Origin: Thermodesulfovibrionales bacterium
GTDB lineage: Bacteria > Nitrospirota > Thermodesulfovibrionia > Thermodesulfovibrionales > UBA1546
DNA: 27,677 nucleotides
NCBI GenBank assembly: GCA_030018605.1
Contig: JASEHP010000003.1
Location: forward strand, 1-27,677
Direction of reading: 5' to 3'
The position numbers were made by a program, and so were the translations under genes. Below are positions 21,078 to 27,677 of this stretch, piece after piece (the stretch's first letter is position 1; each line of letters starts with the position of its first letter). The notes under the pieces are model-generated. The model ran no database searches, had not been told where the DNA came from, and worked only from the letters and a program-made list of their open reading frames with translations.

Positions 21078-22940
21078 ATGGAAAAGTTTCGTGCAAACTT
21101 AATGTTATGCGCAGGAACAGGCTGTGTTGCGAGCGGAACTATGAAGGTTAAGGCCGCCCTCGTAGAAGAATTGAGAAAGAGGGGGCTTGAGAGCGAAATA
21201 AAGGTGGTTCTCACCGGCTGCAACGGATATTGTGCAGAAGGCCCTGTCATGGCCGTCTATCCTGATGAGGTCTTTTATCAGAAATTAACAGCAGACGAAA
21301 TCCCGAAGTTAGTTGAAGAGCATTTTCTCAAGGGCAGGCCATACGAAAAATTAATGTTTAAGGAGCCGGAGAAAAAGGCAGCCATACCTGCCATGAAAGA
21401 GATTCCTTTCTTCAAACATCAGGTATTGAGGGTCTTAAGAAATAAGGGATTGATCGATCCTGAAAAGATAGAGGAGTATATTGCCAGAGATGGTTATCAG
21501 CCAGCAGCCAGGGCGCTCACACAGATGACCGCTGAAGAGATTATTCAGGTCGTGAAAGATTCAGGGTTAAGGGGAAGAGGCGGGGCAGGTTTTCCAACAG
21601 GTGTGAAATGGGATTTTGCATCAAAAGTTCAATCTGACATCAAATTTATGCTCTGTAATGGCGATGAAGGCGACCCGGGTGCTTTTATGGACAGGTCTGT
21701 TATGGAGGCAGACCCGCACTCTGTAATTGAAGGAATGATTATAGGCGCTAAGGCAATAGGTTCGAATAAGGGTTATATATATGTCAGGGCAGAATATCCC
21801 CTGGCTGTTAAACGCCTTCAGCTTGCAATAGATCAGTGCTACGAGGCAGGGCTTTTGGGCAAGAATATTCTGGATAGCAGCTTTAATTTTGATGTTGAGA
21901 TTTATCAGGGAGCAGGCGCTTTTGTATGCGGTGAAGAGACAGCGCTCATGCGTTCCATCGAAGGCAAGCGCGGGATGCCAAGGCCAAGGCCGCCATTCCC
22001 TGCACAAAAAGGATTATGGGATAAACCTTCAGTATTGAATAATGTTGAAACCCTTGCACAGATTGCTCCGATAATCCTCAACGGCGCTGAGTGGTACAGA
22101 AGCCTTGGCACAGAGAAGAGCACAGGCACTAAAGTATTCGCGCTTACAGGCGCTGTAAATAATGTCGGGTTGGTCGAGGTTCCGATGGGTATTCCTTTGA
22201 GAACGATTATTTATGACATCGGGGGTGGAATAAGGAAAGGGAGAAAGTTCAAGGCTGTTCAGCTTGGCGGTCCGTCAGGAGGATGCATCCCTGAAAGTCT
22301 CCTCTATACACCTGTGACATATGAGGATATTATTGCAACAGGCGCTATTGTCGGCTCAGGCGGAATGGTAGTTATGGATGACAACACCTGTATGGTTGGA
22401 ACTGCTAAATTTTTCCTTGAATTTACAGCAGACGAGTCATGCGGCAAGTGTCCTCCGTGCAGGGTAGGGACAAAGATTTTATTAGATATGCTTACGGACA
22501 TAGCGGAAGGCAGAGGGAAAGAAGGAGATATAGAAACACTCGAAGACCTCGCAAGAGATATAATTGCAACATCCCTCTGCGGACTTGGACAGACAGCGCC
22601 AAATCCTATACTTACAACAATAAGATATTTCAAAGATGAATACGAATCTCATATAAAGGACAGGTGGTGTAAGGCAGGTGTATGCCGCGATCTTACAATG
22701 TTCTGGATTGATGAGAAGCTCTGCAAAGGCTGCGGCGCATGCCTGAGGGCGTGTCCTTCAAAGGCAATAATGGGCGAGAAGAAAAAACCGCATAAGATTA
22801 TTCAGGAACTCTGTGTGCATTGCAGGTCATGTTATGAGACATGCAAGTTTAAGTCCATAAAAATACTTCCTGCAGGTTATGAGGGCGACCCTTACGAATT
22901 AGCCGGAGCGGCAGAAGAAGCAAAGAAGGGGGAAGCATAA
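21078..22940 (+). CDS. NuoF/HydB-like NADH-binding flavoprotein with extra ferredoxin domains
   Basis: A 620-residue flavoprotein of the HydB type. The N-terminal thioredoxin-like [2Fe-2S] domain (about residues 1-100) has LCAGTGCVASG and TGCNGYCAEGP. The NuoF core (about 115-530) has SGLRGRGGAGFPTGVKW, CNGDEGDPGAFMDR, GAGAFVCGEETALMRSIEG and the cluster motif ESCGKCPPCRVG with Cys in SLCGLGQTAPNP. The C-terminal ferredoxin domain (about 545-600) has CKGCGACLRACPSKA and CVHCRSCYETCKFKS. The usual HydB length is about 600-630. It should oxidise or reduce NAD(P) with FMN. GAGGAGG precedes the start. It is the flavin core of the soluble plus-strand complex; flavin-based bifurcation is possible but not shown. 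Confidence 0.95.
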   Translation: MEKFRANLMLCAGTGCVASGTMKVKAALVEELRKRGLESEIKVVLTGCNGYCAEGPVMAVYPDEVFYQKLTADEIPKLVEEHFLKGRPYEKLMFKEPEKKAAIPAMKEIPFFKHQVLRVLRNKGLIDPEKIEEYIARDGYQPAARALTQMTAEEIIQVVKDSGLRGRGGAGFPTGVKWDFASKVQSDIKFMLCNGDEGDPGAFMDRSVMEADPHSVIEGMIIGAKAIGSNKGYIYVRAEYPLAVKRLQLAIDQCYEAGLLGKNILDSSFNFDVEIYQGAGAFVCGEETALMRSIEGKRGMPRPRPPFPAQKGLWDKPSVLNNVETLAQIAPIILNGAEWYRSLGTEKSTGTKVFALTGAVNNVGLVEVPMGIPLRTIIYDIGGGIRKGRKFKAVQLGGPSGGCIPESLLYTPVTYEDIIATGAIVGSGGMVVMDDNTCMVGTAKFFLEFTADESCGKCPPCRVGTKILLDMLTDIAEGRGKEGDIETLEDLARDIIATSLCGLGQTAPNPILTTIRYFKDEYESHIKDRWCKAGVCRDLTMFWIDEKLCKGCGACLRACPSKAIMGEKKKPHKIIQELCVHCRSCYETCKFKSIKILPAGYEGDPYELAGAAEEAKKGEA

Positions 22941-22941
22941 G

Positions 22942-25401
22942 ATGGTAGAGCTAATCATTGATGATAAAAAAATATCTGTAGAAGATGGGACTACGATCCT
23001 TAAGGCAGCCCTGATGAATGGCATTAAGATACCGAATCTATGCTTTGACAAAAGGCTCAGGCCTTATGGCGGATGCAGGCTTTGTGTTGTTGAGGTAGAG
23101 AAACAGCCGAGGCTTTTTGCTGCATGCTCAACCCCTGTTGCTCATGGAATGGTTGTTAGAACCGATACGCCTAAGCTCAGAAAAGCCCGCCAGACAGTGC
23201 TCGAACTTCTTCTTGTGCATCATCCGCTGGACTGCCCTGTATGTGATAAGGCAGGTGAATGCAGCCTTCAGGATATTGCCTATGAATTTGGCAAGCCCGA
23301 AGGCCGTTTTATAAGGCATAGGAAGGCTGCGCCGCCTGATGTTAGAGGACCGCTTATTGAATTAACTGCAAACAGATGCATTCTCTGCGGCAGGTGTGTG
23401 CGTATATGTGCAGAGCATCAGGGACGCGGCGCGCTCGGACTGATAGGAAGAGGATTCCCGACAGTTGTTCAGCCAGCATTCGGTGAGATCCTTGAGTGCG
23501 ATTACTGCGGCCAGTGTGTGGATATCTGCCCGACAGGCGCGCTTTTGAGTAAGCCGTTCAAGTTTCAGGCACGCGCCTGGTTTCTTGAAGAAAAAGACAC
23601 CATCTGTCCTTTCTGCGGATGCGGCTGCACGCTTACTTTGGGTATAAGAGAAGGGAAAATATTAAGATCAAGAGGCAAGGAAGACAATGGAAGGAGCGAA
23701 GGCAATCTCTGCGGCAGGGGCAGATTCGGGGTTGATTACATCTACAGTGAGAACCGGCTTAAAACACCTCTGATAAGAAAAGAAGGCTCACTGGTTCCTG
23801 CAACATGGGATGAGGCATTATCATATATAAGCGATAGCCTGCATTTCATCGTCAATTCTTACGGGAAAACATCGGTAGGCGCTATAGGCTCTCACAGATG
23901 TACGAATGAAGACAACTATATGCTGAAAAAATTCATGTCTACTGTTATCGGCTCTAATAACATTGATTTTTCTGCAGCATTCGGTTATGCAAAGGCACAG
24001 AAGGCGCTTGATGCATCATTTGGACTGAAAACTCATCCTATAAACATGAAGTATCCATTGGGAAAGGATGTAGTTTTTGTAATTGAATCGGATATCAGCG
24101 TCACACATCCTGTATTCGGGCTTAATATACTTCAGGCAAAGAGGGAAGGCTCCATGCTTATTGCTGCTGATTCGAGGGGAACAAAACTTACAAGGCACAG
24201 CACGACTCAACTAAAAATGAGACAGGGGACTTCTGTTTCGCTGCTCAATGGAATAATGAAGATAATAATAGACAAGGGACTTTTCAACAGGGAGATAGTC
24301 TCCAAGACCCCGGGGTTTTCAGAATTCGAAAAGGGCCTTAATGATTACATCCCTGAAGATGTCTCAAGGATTACAGGGATTCCCGTAGAGGAACTTGTAT
24401 CTGCTGCAGAGACTATTGCAAGGGCTAAGAGCAGAATGATCTCATTTACAATCAATTCAACAGAGAATACAAAAGGAGCAGATCTGGTTTTTGCAGCTTC
24501 TAATCTTGTAATCCTCTTAGGCGATGAGACAGATACATTGCAGATTCCTGCTGAATATGCAAACACATTCGGAGCTTACAAAATGGGAATAAGGCCTGGC
24601 GCGGCCGGGAAAAATATATTTGACATGCTTTATGAATCAGGTTCGCTCCATGCCCTGTATATAATGGGCGAGGATCCTGTTTCAGCATTTCCGTATAATT
24701 CAAAGATAATAAGATGCCTCAAGTCTCTTGAGCTGATAGTTGTTCAGGATATTGCCCTGACAGAGACAGCCAAGCTTGCGCATGTTGTGCTTCCTGCATC
24801 AAGCTGGGCGGAGAAAGACGGCACATTCATTAACGCTGAGGGAGTTGCGCAGAAATTAAAAAAGGCAATAGATGCCCCAGTCCAATCACTGCCGGACTGG
24901 CAGATTCTGAGAAATCTCTCGTTATCAATGGGGACTGATATTGGGATAAGGAGCATAGAAGACATCTCAGTTGAAATAAGAAATACAATAAGGGAAGAAC
25001 AGAATGTATCTGACAGGAGGGTATTTAATCCTGTGTTATATTCACGCGGAGAAGAGCCTGATACAGAATATCCATTGTCACTTGTCACAAGAGATATCCT
25101 TCAGCATTCAGGAACGATGACAACACGCTCAAAGGCGCTTGATCTTGTTGTCTCCGAGCCTCTTCTTGAGATTAATGCTGAGGATGCCGGAAAGTTCGAC
25201 ATACTCGATAACAGCCATGTTAAGATTTCATCAAGGAGAGGCGTTGTATATCTGAAGGCAAAGGTTTCTGATGTTATACCTTCCGGGACTGTTTTCACTT
25301 CAGTTCATTTTCCTCATGGCCGTGTTAATGCGCTCACAAATCTCTCAGAAAATGGCGCAGCGGCTTCAGCCGCTGTAAAAGTAGAAATGGTTAAGATATA
25401 G
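22942..25401 (+). CDS. NuoG/FdhA-like iron-sulfur subunit lacking the catalytic Cys/Sec
   Basis: An 819-residue paralogue of NuoG. The N terminus has a [2Fe-2S] domain (CFDKRLRPYGGCRLC...C), a His-Cys cluster (HPLDCPVCDKAGEC), and two ferredoxin clusters (CILCGRCVRIC; CDYCGQCVDIC). The molybdopterin-type part has CPFCGCGC...C and the RCTNEDNYMLKKF region, and ends with a MopB C-terminal domain. In formate dehydrogenase the catalytic Cys/Sec-His lies where this protein has Gly348-Tyr349 (AAFGYAKA), so formate oxidation is unlikely. It follows the NuoF-like gene by one base. It probably wires the flavoprotein to a ferredoxin or an unknown partner, taking the place that HydA holds in bifurcating hydrogenases; no H-cluster domain is present. 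Confidence 0.92.
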   Translation: MVELIIDDKKISVEDGTTILKAALMNGIKIPNLCFDKRLRPYGGCRLCVVEVEKQPRLFAACSTPVAHGMVVRTDTPKLRKARQTVLELLLVHHPLDCPVCDKAGECSLQDIAYEFGKPEGRFIRHRKAAPPDVRGPLIELTANRCILCGRCVRICAEHQGRGALGLIGRGFPTVVQPAFGEILECDYCGQCVDICPTGALLSKPFKFQARAWFLEEKDTICPFCGCGCTLTLGIREGKILRSRGKEDNGRSEGNLCGRGRFGVDYIYSENRLKTPLIRKEGSLVPATWDEALSYISDSLHFIVNSYGKTSVGAIGSHRCTNEDNYMLKKFMSTVIGSNNIDFSAAFGYAKAQKALDASFGLKTHPINMKYPLGKDVVFVIESDISVTHPVFGLNILQAKREGSMLIAADSRGTKLTRHSTTQLKMRQGTSVSLLNGIMKIIIDKGLFNREIVSKTPGFSEFEKGLNDYIPEDVSRITGIPVEELVSAAETIARAKSRMISFTINSTENTKGADLVFAASNLVILLGDETDTLQIPAEYANTFGAYKMGIRPGAAGKNIFDMLYESGSLHALYIMGEDPVSAFPYNSKIIRCLKSLELIVVQDIALTETAKLAHVVLPASSWAEKDGTFINAEGVAQKLKKAIDAPVQSLPDWQILRNLSLSMGTDIGIRSIEDISVEIRNTIREEQNVSDRRVFNPVLYSRGEEPDTEYPLSLVTRDILQHSGTMTTRSKALDLVVSEPLLEINAEDAGKFDILDNSHVKISSRRGVVYLKAKVSDVIPSGTVFTSVHFPHGRVNALTNLSENGAAASAAVKVEMVKI

Positions 25402-25420
25402 GCGTTTAAAGTTTTTAAGT

Positions 25421-25759
25421 ATGACCTTAGACGAAATCAAAAATACGCTCAACGCAGCAGTGATCTCAAAGAGAGAGGACATGAATCTCAATATTGCAAG
25501 GGCTTACTGTGCCGATCTCATGAGTGATGTGCTTGCATTTTCTATAACGAATTCGCTCTTGATAACACATTTAACAAATACACAGGTAATTCGCACTGCT
25601 GAGATTGCGGATGTCAAAGCGATAGTATTTGTTCAGAGCAAAAGACCTGATATAGAAACAATTGCATTAGCAGACACAAAGAAAATCCCTCTGCTTGTAA
25701 CCTATCTTTCGATGTATGAGACATGCGGGAAACTTTATGAGAAAGGGCTAAGGAGTTAG
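25421..25759 (+). CDS. DRTGG-domain protein (first copy)
   Basis: A 112-residue single-domain protein of the DRTGG family. It shows the recognisable pattern CADLMSDVLAF, NSLLITHLTNTQVIRTAEIADVKAIVFVQSKRP (split, about residues 46-78), ADTKKIPLLVTYLSMYETCGKLYEKGL. Small proteins of this type commonly neighbour HydABC-type hydrogenase and NADH/ferredoxin oxidoreductase genes; their molecular role is unknown. It starts 19 nt after the NuoG-like gene without a clear ribosome-binding site. A diverged second copy follows the ATPase gene. Confidence 0.88.
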   Translation: MTLDEIKNTLNAAVISKREDMNLNIARAYCADLMSDVLAFSITNSLLITHLTNTQVIRTAEIADVKAIVFVQSKRPDIETIALADTKKIPLLVTYLSMYETCGKLYEKGLRS

Positions 25760-25772
25760 CTTAATACTAAAA

Positions 25773-26243
25773 ATGAGCGACAATGCCGTAGAAGGAGTTT
25801 TTTTTCTTACAGGTAAGGATTTCTCGAATGCAGGCGCTGCCTCAAGCAATTTGAAGAGGATATTAGAAGACATGAGTGTTCAACAAGATATTATAAGAAG
25901 GGCTGCCATAGCGGCATTTGAGGCAGAGATGAATGTCATAATTTATGCGGTGGCTGGTATGATGCATTATTATATTACTCCTGAGGCGATAAGGATAGTT
26001 GTCAAGGATATGGGCTCCGGGATCCCTGACATTGGGCTTGCCATGACAGAGGGATATTCAACCGCGCCTGACTATATTAGGGAGATGGGATTTGGCTCTG
26101 GCATGGGGCTGCCCAATATCAAGAAAAACGCCGATAAACTGGACATTGATTCAGTCGTAGGAGGGGGAACAACGCTTGAGTTTATTATTTATCTGAATAA
26201 AGATTCAAAAGGAGCAGAAAATGAAACTCTACGAAATTGTTAA
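25773..26243 (+). CDS. HATPase-fold (anti-sigma-factor-like) ATP-binding protein
   Basis: A 156-residue protein of the GHKL/HATPase type, like RsbW/SpoIIAB. The N box is AAFEAEMNVIIYA (E and N spaced as usual, about residues 48-60), the G1 box is DMGSGIPDIG (about 84-93) and the G2 box is GFGSGMGLPNIKK (about 108-120). No HisKA domain is present, so it is not a complete kinase. It lies between the two DRTGG genes and its 3' end overlaps the second by 23 nt. The same trio is typical of bifurcating-hydrogenase neighbourhoods. The target is unknown. Confidence 0.9.
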   Translation: MSDNAVEGVFFLTGKDFSNAGAASSNLKRILEDMSVQQDIIRRAAIAAFEAEMNVIIYAVAGMMHYYITPEAIRIVVKDMGSGIPDIGLAMTEGYSTAPDYIREMGFGSGMGLPNIKKNADKLDIDSVVGGGTTLEFIIYLNKDSKGAENETLRNC

Positions 26244-26562
26244 TAGTCTTTCCCTCGAAGTTAAGACGCCTTCTCTGGATCTAAACAAAGAAGTAACAGG
26301 CGGCCATGTAAGCGATCTGCTGTCAGATGTAATCGGAAATTCAAAGAAGGGAAATGTATGGATAACCCTCCAGACGCATCAGAATATTATCGCAGTTGCA
26401 ACACTAAGGGATATGTCAGGCATTATTCTTGTGAATGGAAGAAATCCTGATGCGGATACTCTTTTAAAGGCTGACGAGCAAGGAATCCCTCTAATGGTAA
26501 GCTCCCTGCCTGCATTTGAACTTGTCGGCAGGCTTTACAGCCTTGGTATTAGATGCCGGTAG
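26221..26562 (+). CDS. DRTGG-domain protein (second copy)
   Basis: A 113-residue DRTGG-family protein with GGHVSDLLSDVIGNSKKGNV, ATLRDMSGIILVNGRNPDAD and ADEQGIPLMVSSLPAFELVGRLYSLGI, parallel to the first copy but clearly diverged. GGAG lies just before the start, inside the ATPase gene. Its stop overlaps the PHP gene start by 10 nt, indicating translational coupling of the last three genes. Confidence 0.86.
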   Translation: MKLYEIVNSLSLEVKTPSLDLNKEVTGGHVSDLLSDVIGNSKKGNVWITLQTHQNIIAVATLRDMSGIILVNGRNPDADTLLKADEQGIPLMVSSLPAFELVGRLYSLGIRCR

Positions 26563-27293
26563 AGTTCAGGGCAGACCTTCATATCCATACATGTCTCTCT
26601 CCATGTGCGGATTTATTAATGACCCCCTTGCGTATAGTGGAAAAAACTGCATCTTTAGGATTAAATATGATTGCAGTGTGTGATCACAACTCTATGGAAA
26701 ATGCAGAGGTCACAAGAAAGCTTGCAAGGGAAAAAGGTATTAATGCGATCCCCGGGATTGAGATAACTTCTTCAGAAGAGGTGCATATAATCGGACTCTT
26801 TAGAGGGATAGACCATGTTTTTAAAATGCAGGGGGTTGTCTATGAGAATCTGCAGCCCGGAGAAAATGATGAGAATGCATTCGGGATGCAGGTTATTGTA
26901 GATGAGCAGGAAGAAGTCCTCGGTTTTAATAAGAGACTTTTAATCGGCTCAACAAATCTTTCTGTGAATCGGATAATAGATATTATTCATTCTTTTGAGG
27001 GTATCGCGATAGCAGCGCATATTGACAGGGAAGGTTTTGGAATTATAGGCCATCTCGGTTTTATACCTTCTGGTCTGAAGCTTGATGCATTGGAAATATC
27101 TTCCAATGTATCAATGGAGGAGGCAAGAGAAAGATTTAAAGAGTACAGCCATATCCCATGGATAAGATCTTCAGATGCGCATAAACTTGATGATATAGGC
27201 AAAGTCTCAACAGGTCTTTTTATGGAACATGCAACTTTTGAAGAGCTTGCTCTTGCTTTTAAAGGAATTGGAGAAAGAAGCATTATTTTATAA
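26553..27293 (+). CDS. PHP-domain metal-dependent phosphoesterase
   Basis: A 246-residue PHP protein. Metal-binding motifs are seen: ADLHIHTCLSPC (about residues 7-18), CDHNSMENA (about 43-51), the glutamate in PGIEITSSEEVH, AAHIDREGFG (about 154-163) and SSDAHKLDD (about 206-214). The likely activity is hydrolysis of a phosphoester; the substrate is unknown. PHP genes of this type are found next to DRTGG/HATPase genes in hydrogenase-type clusters. It is the last gene of the plus-strand operon. Downstream is a partial GTCATTGCGAGG repeat and then an IS on the opposite strand. Confidence 0.92.
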   Translation: MPVEFRADLHIHTCLSPCADLLMTPLRIVEKTASLGLNMIAVCDHNSMENAEVTRKLAREKGINAIPGIEITSSEEVHIIGLFRGIDHVFKMQGVVYENLQPGENDENAFGMQVIVDEQEEVLGFNKRLLIGSTNLSVNRIIDIIHSFEGIAIAAHIDREGFGIIGHLGFIPSGLKLDALEISSNVSMEEARERFKEYSHIPWIRSSDAHKLDDIGKVSTGLFMEHATFEELALAFKGIGERSIIL

Positions 27294-27306
27294 GGGCGTT
27301 ATATCT

Positions 27307-27349
27307 GTCATTGCGAGGGCGAAGCCAGCGGCAATCTTAAGATTCCCCT
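27307..27349. repeat. Partial GTCATTGCGAGG repeat next to the IS
   Basis: The block starts GTCATTGCGAGGGCGAAGCC and continues to AATCTTAAGATTCCCC. It matches the left half and centre of the palindromic family seen at 1591-1666, but the closing ...CGCAATGAC half is missing. The lost half lies where IS-related sequence begins (CCTATTTGAATAGG, then the transposase stop), suggesting truncation by insertion. Confidence 0.55.
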
Positions 27350-27363
27350 ATTTGAATAGGTAA

Positions 27364-27677
27364 TTATAAACGATTTGGCACCGTATTACATAGATTTTGA
27401 ACCAATATAGCGAATATGTTTTTATGTCTATTATTATATCTAAATTCCATTTCTTTTAAATATAAAGGAAATTTTTCTTTTGATACGCCATGAAACTTTA
27501 TAAGCCTCTCTTTAGCATAACTCCAGAAGCCCTCAAGTCCATTGATGTAGACCTTGCCTATGGCGAAGCGTTTGCCATGGTCAACCCTCAAATGTCTGTA
27601 TCCGCAAAACATAAGGGCATCATAGCTTTTGAATTTATCGGTATACACAATAGAACCTCGTCTGACGGTTTTTACTG
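27364..27677 (-). mobile_element. IS1595/ISXO2-type transposase, C-terminal part (cut by window edge)
   Basis: The reading frame enters from the window edge at 27677 and ends at TAA 27364, so only the C-terminal 100 or so residues are visible. It shows SIVYTDKFKSYDAL (a catalytic Asp region), HLRVDHGKRF, INGLEGFWSYAKERLIKFHG and FPLYLKEMEFRYNNRHKN, the hallmark ending of the ISXO2-like DDE domain of IS1595-family transposases. A GTG at 27648 is an internal codon rather than the true start. Whether the element is intact cannot be judged here. Confidence 0.9.

Noticed and set aside
22942..25401. NAD-dependent formate dehydrogenase catalytic subunit
   Set aside because: The overall architecture is FdhA-like, but the catalytic Cys/Sec and following His are replaced by Gly348-Tyr349.
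27364..27648. A complete 94-residue gene starting at GTG 27648
   Set aside because: The frame continues open to the window edge with transposase-like residues, so this is the end of a longer IS1595-type transposase.

Overview
This window looks like part of the chromosome of an anaerobic or microaerophilic bacterium. By gene style it resembles an uncultivated Nitrospirota or Desulfobacterota member. The clues are a full 14-subunit complex I operon with an FdhA-style NuoG, a c-heme sensor kinase, a flavin/iron-sulfur electron-transfer operon, and many short dispersed repeats in the spacers. The lineage is an inference from style; no rRNA or marker gene is present.

Minus strand, 16445 down to 145: the complete complex I operon in the order nuoA-B-C-D, a cyclic-nucleotide-binding-domain protein, nuoE-F-G, a zinc-ribbon/TPR protein, nuoH-I-J-K-L-M-N. 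The two non-Nuo genes are tightly embedded and probably co-transcribed. The main oddity is nuoB. Its reading frame runs through an in-frame TGA (15815-15817) exactly where the first of the two adjacent N2-cluster cysteines belongs (GLA-[TGA]-C-AIEMM). A perfect 6-bp hairpin with a 5-nt loop follows at a spacing that fits the general bacterial SECIS pattern. This suggests a selenocysteine-containing NuoB, although a nonsense mutation or base error is not excluded.

Plus strand, 16626-27293, divergent from nuo: a membrane histidine kinase with a CxxCH plus Cx4CH extracytoplasmic domain; a stand-alone receiver; a receiver fused to a GcvH-like (lipoyl-type) domain; a receiver fused to a NuoE/HydC [2Fe-2S] subunit; a small [2Fe-2S] protein; a HydB/NuoF-like flavoprotein with extra ferredoxin domains; a NuoG/FdhA-like iron-sulfur subunit that lacks the catalytic Cys/Sec-His; then DRTGG, HATPase, DRTGG and PHP proteins of the kind usually found beside HydABC-type bifurcating hydrogenases. 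None of the three receivers carries a DNA-binding domain, and one is covalently part of the oxidoreductase. The operon therefore reads as a second soluble NADH-dehydrogenase module (NADH/ferredoxin type) that may be controlled directly by phosphorylation.

The edges look mobile: a pair of 19-bp direct repeats resembling an IS end lies at the left edge, and the C-terminal part of an IS1595/ISXO2-type transposase lies at the right edge. Short repeats (palindromic GTCATT elements, CAG/TAG-rich inverted arrays, ATCAAAGT octamers, TTACGCTTCACG blocks and others) fill most nuo spacers. Two even sit in frame inside nuoG. No tRNA, rRNA or CRISPR was seen.
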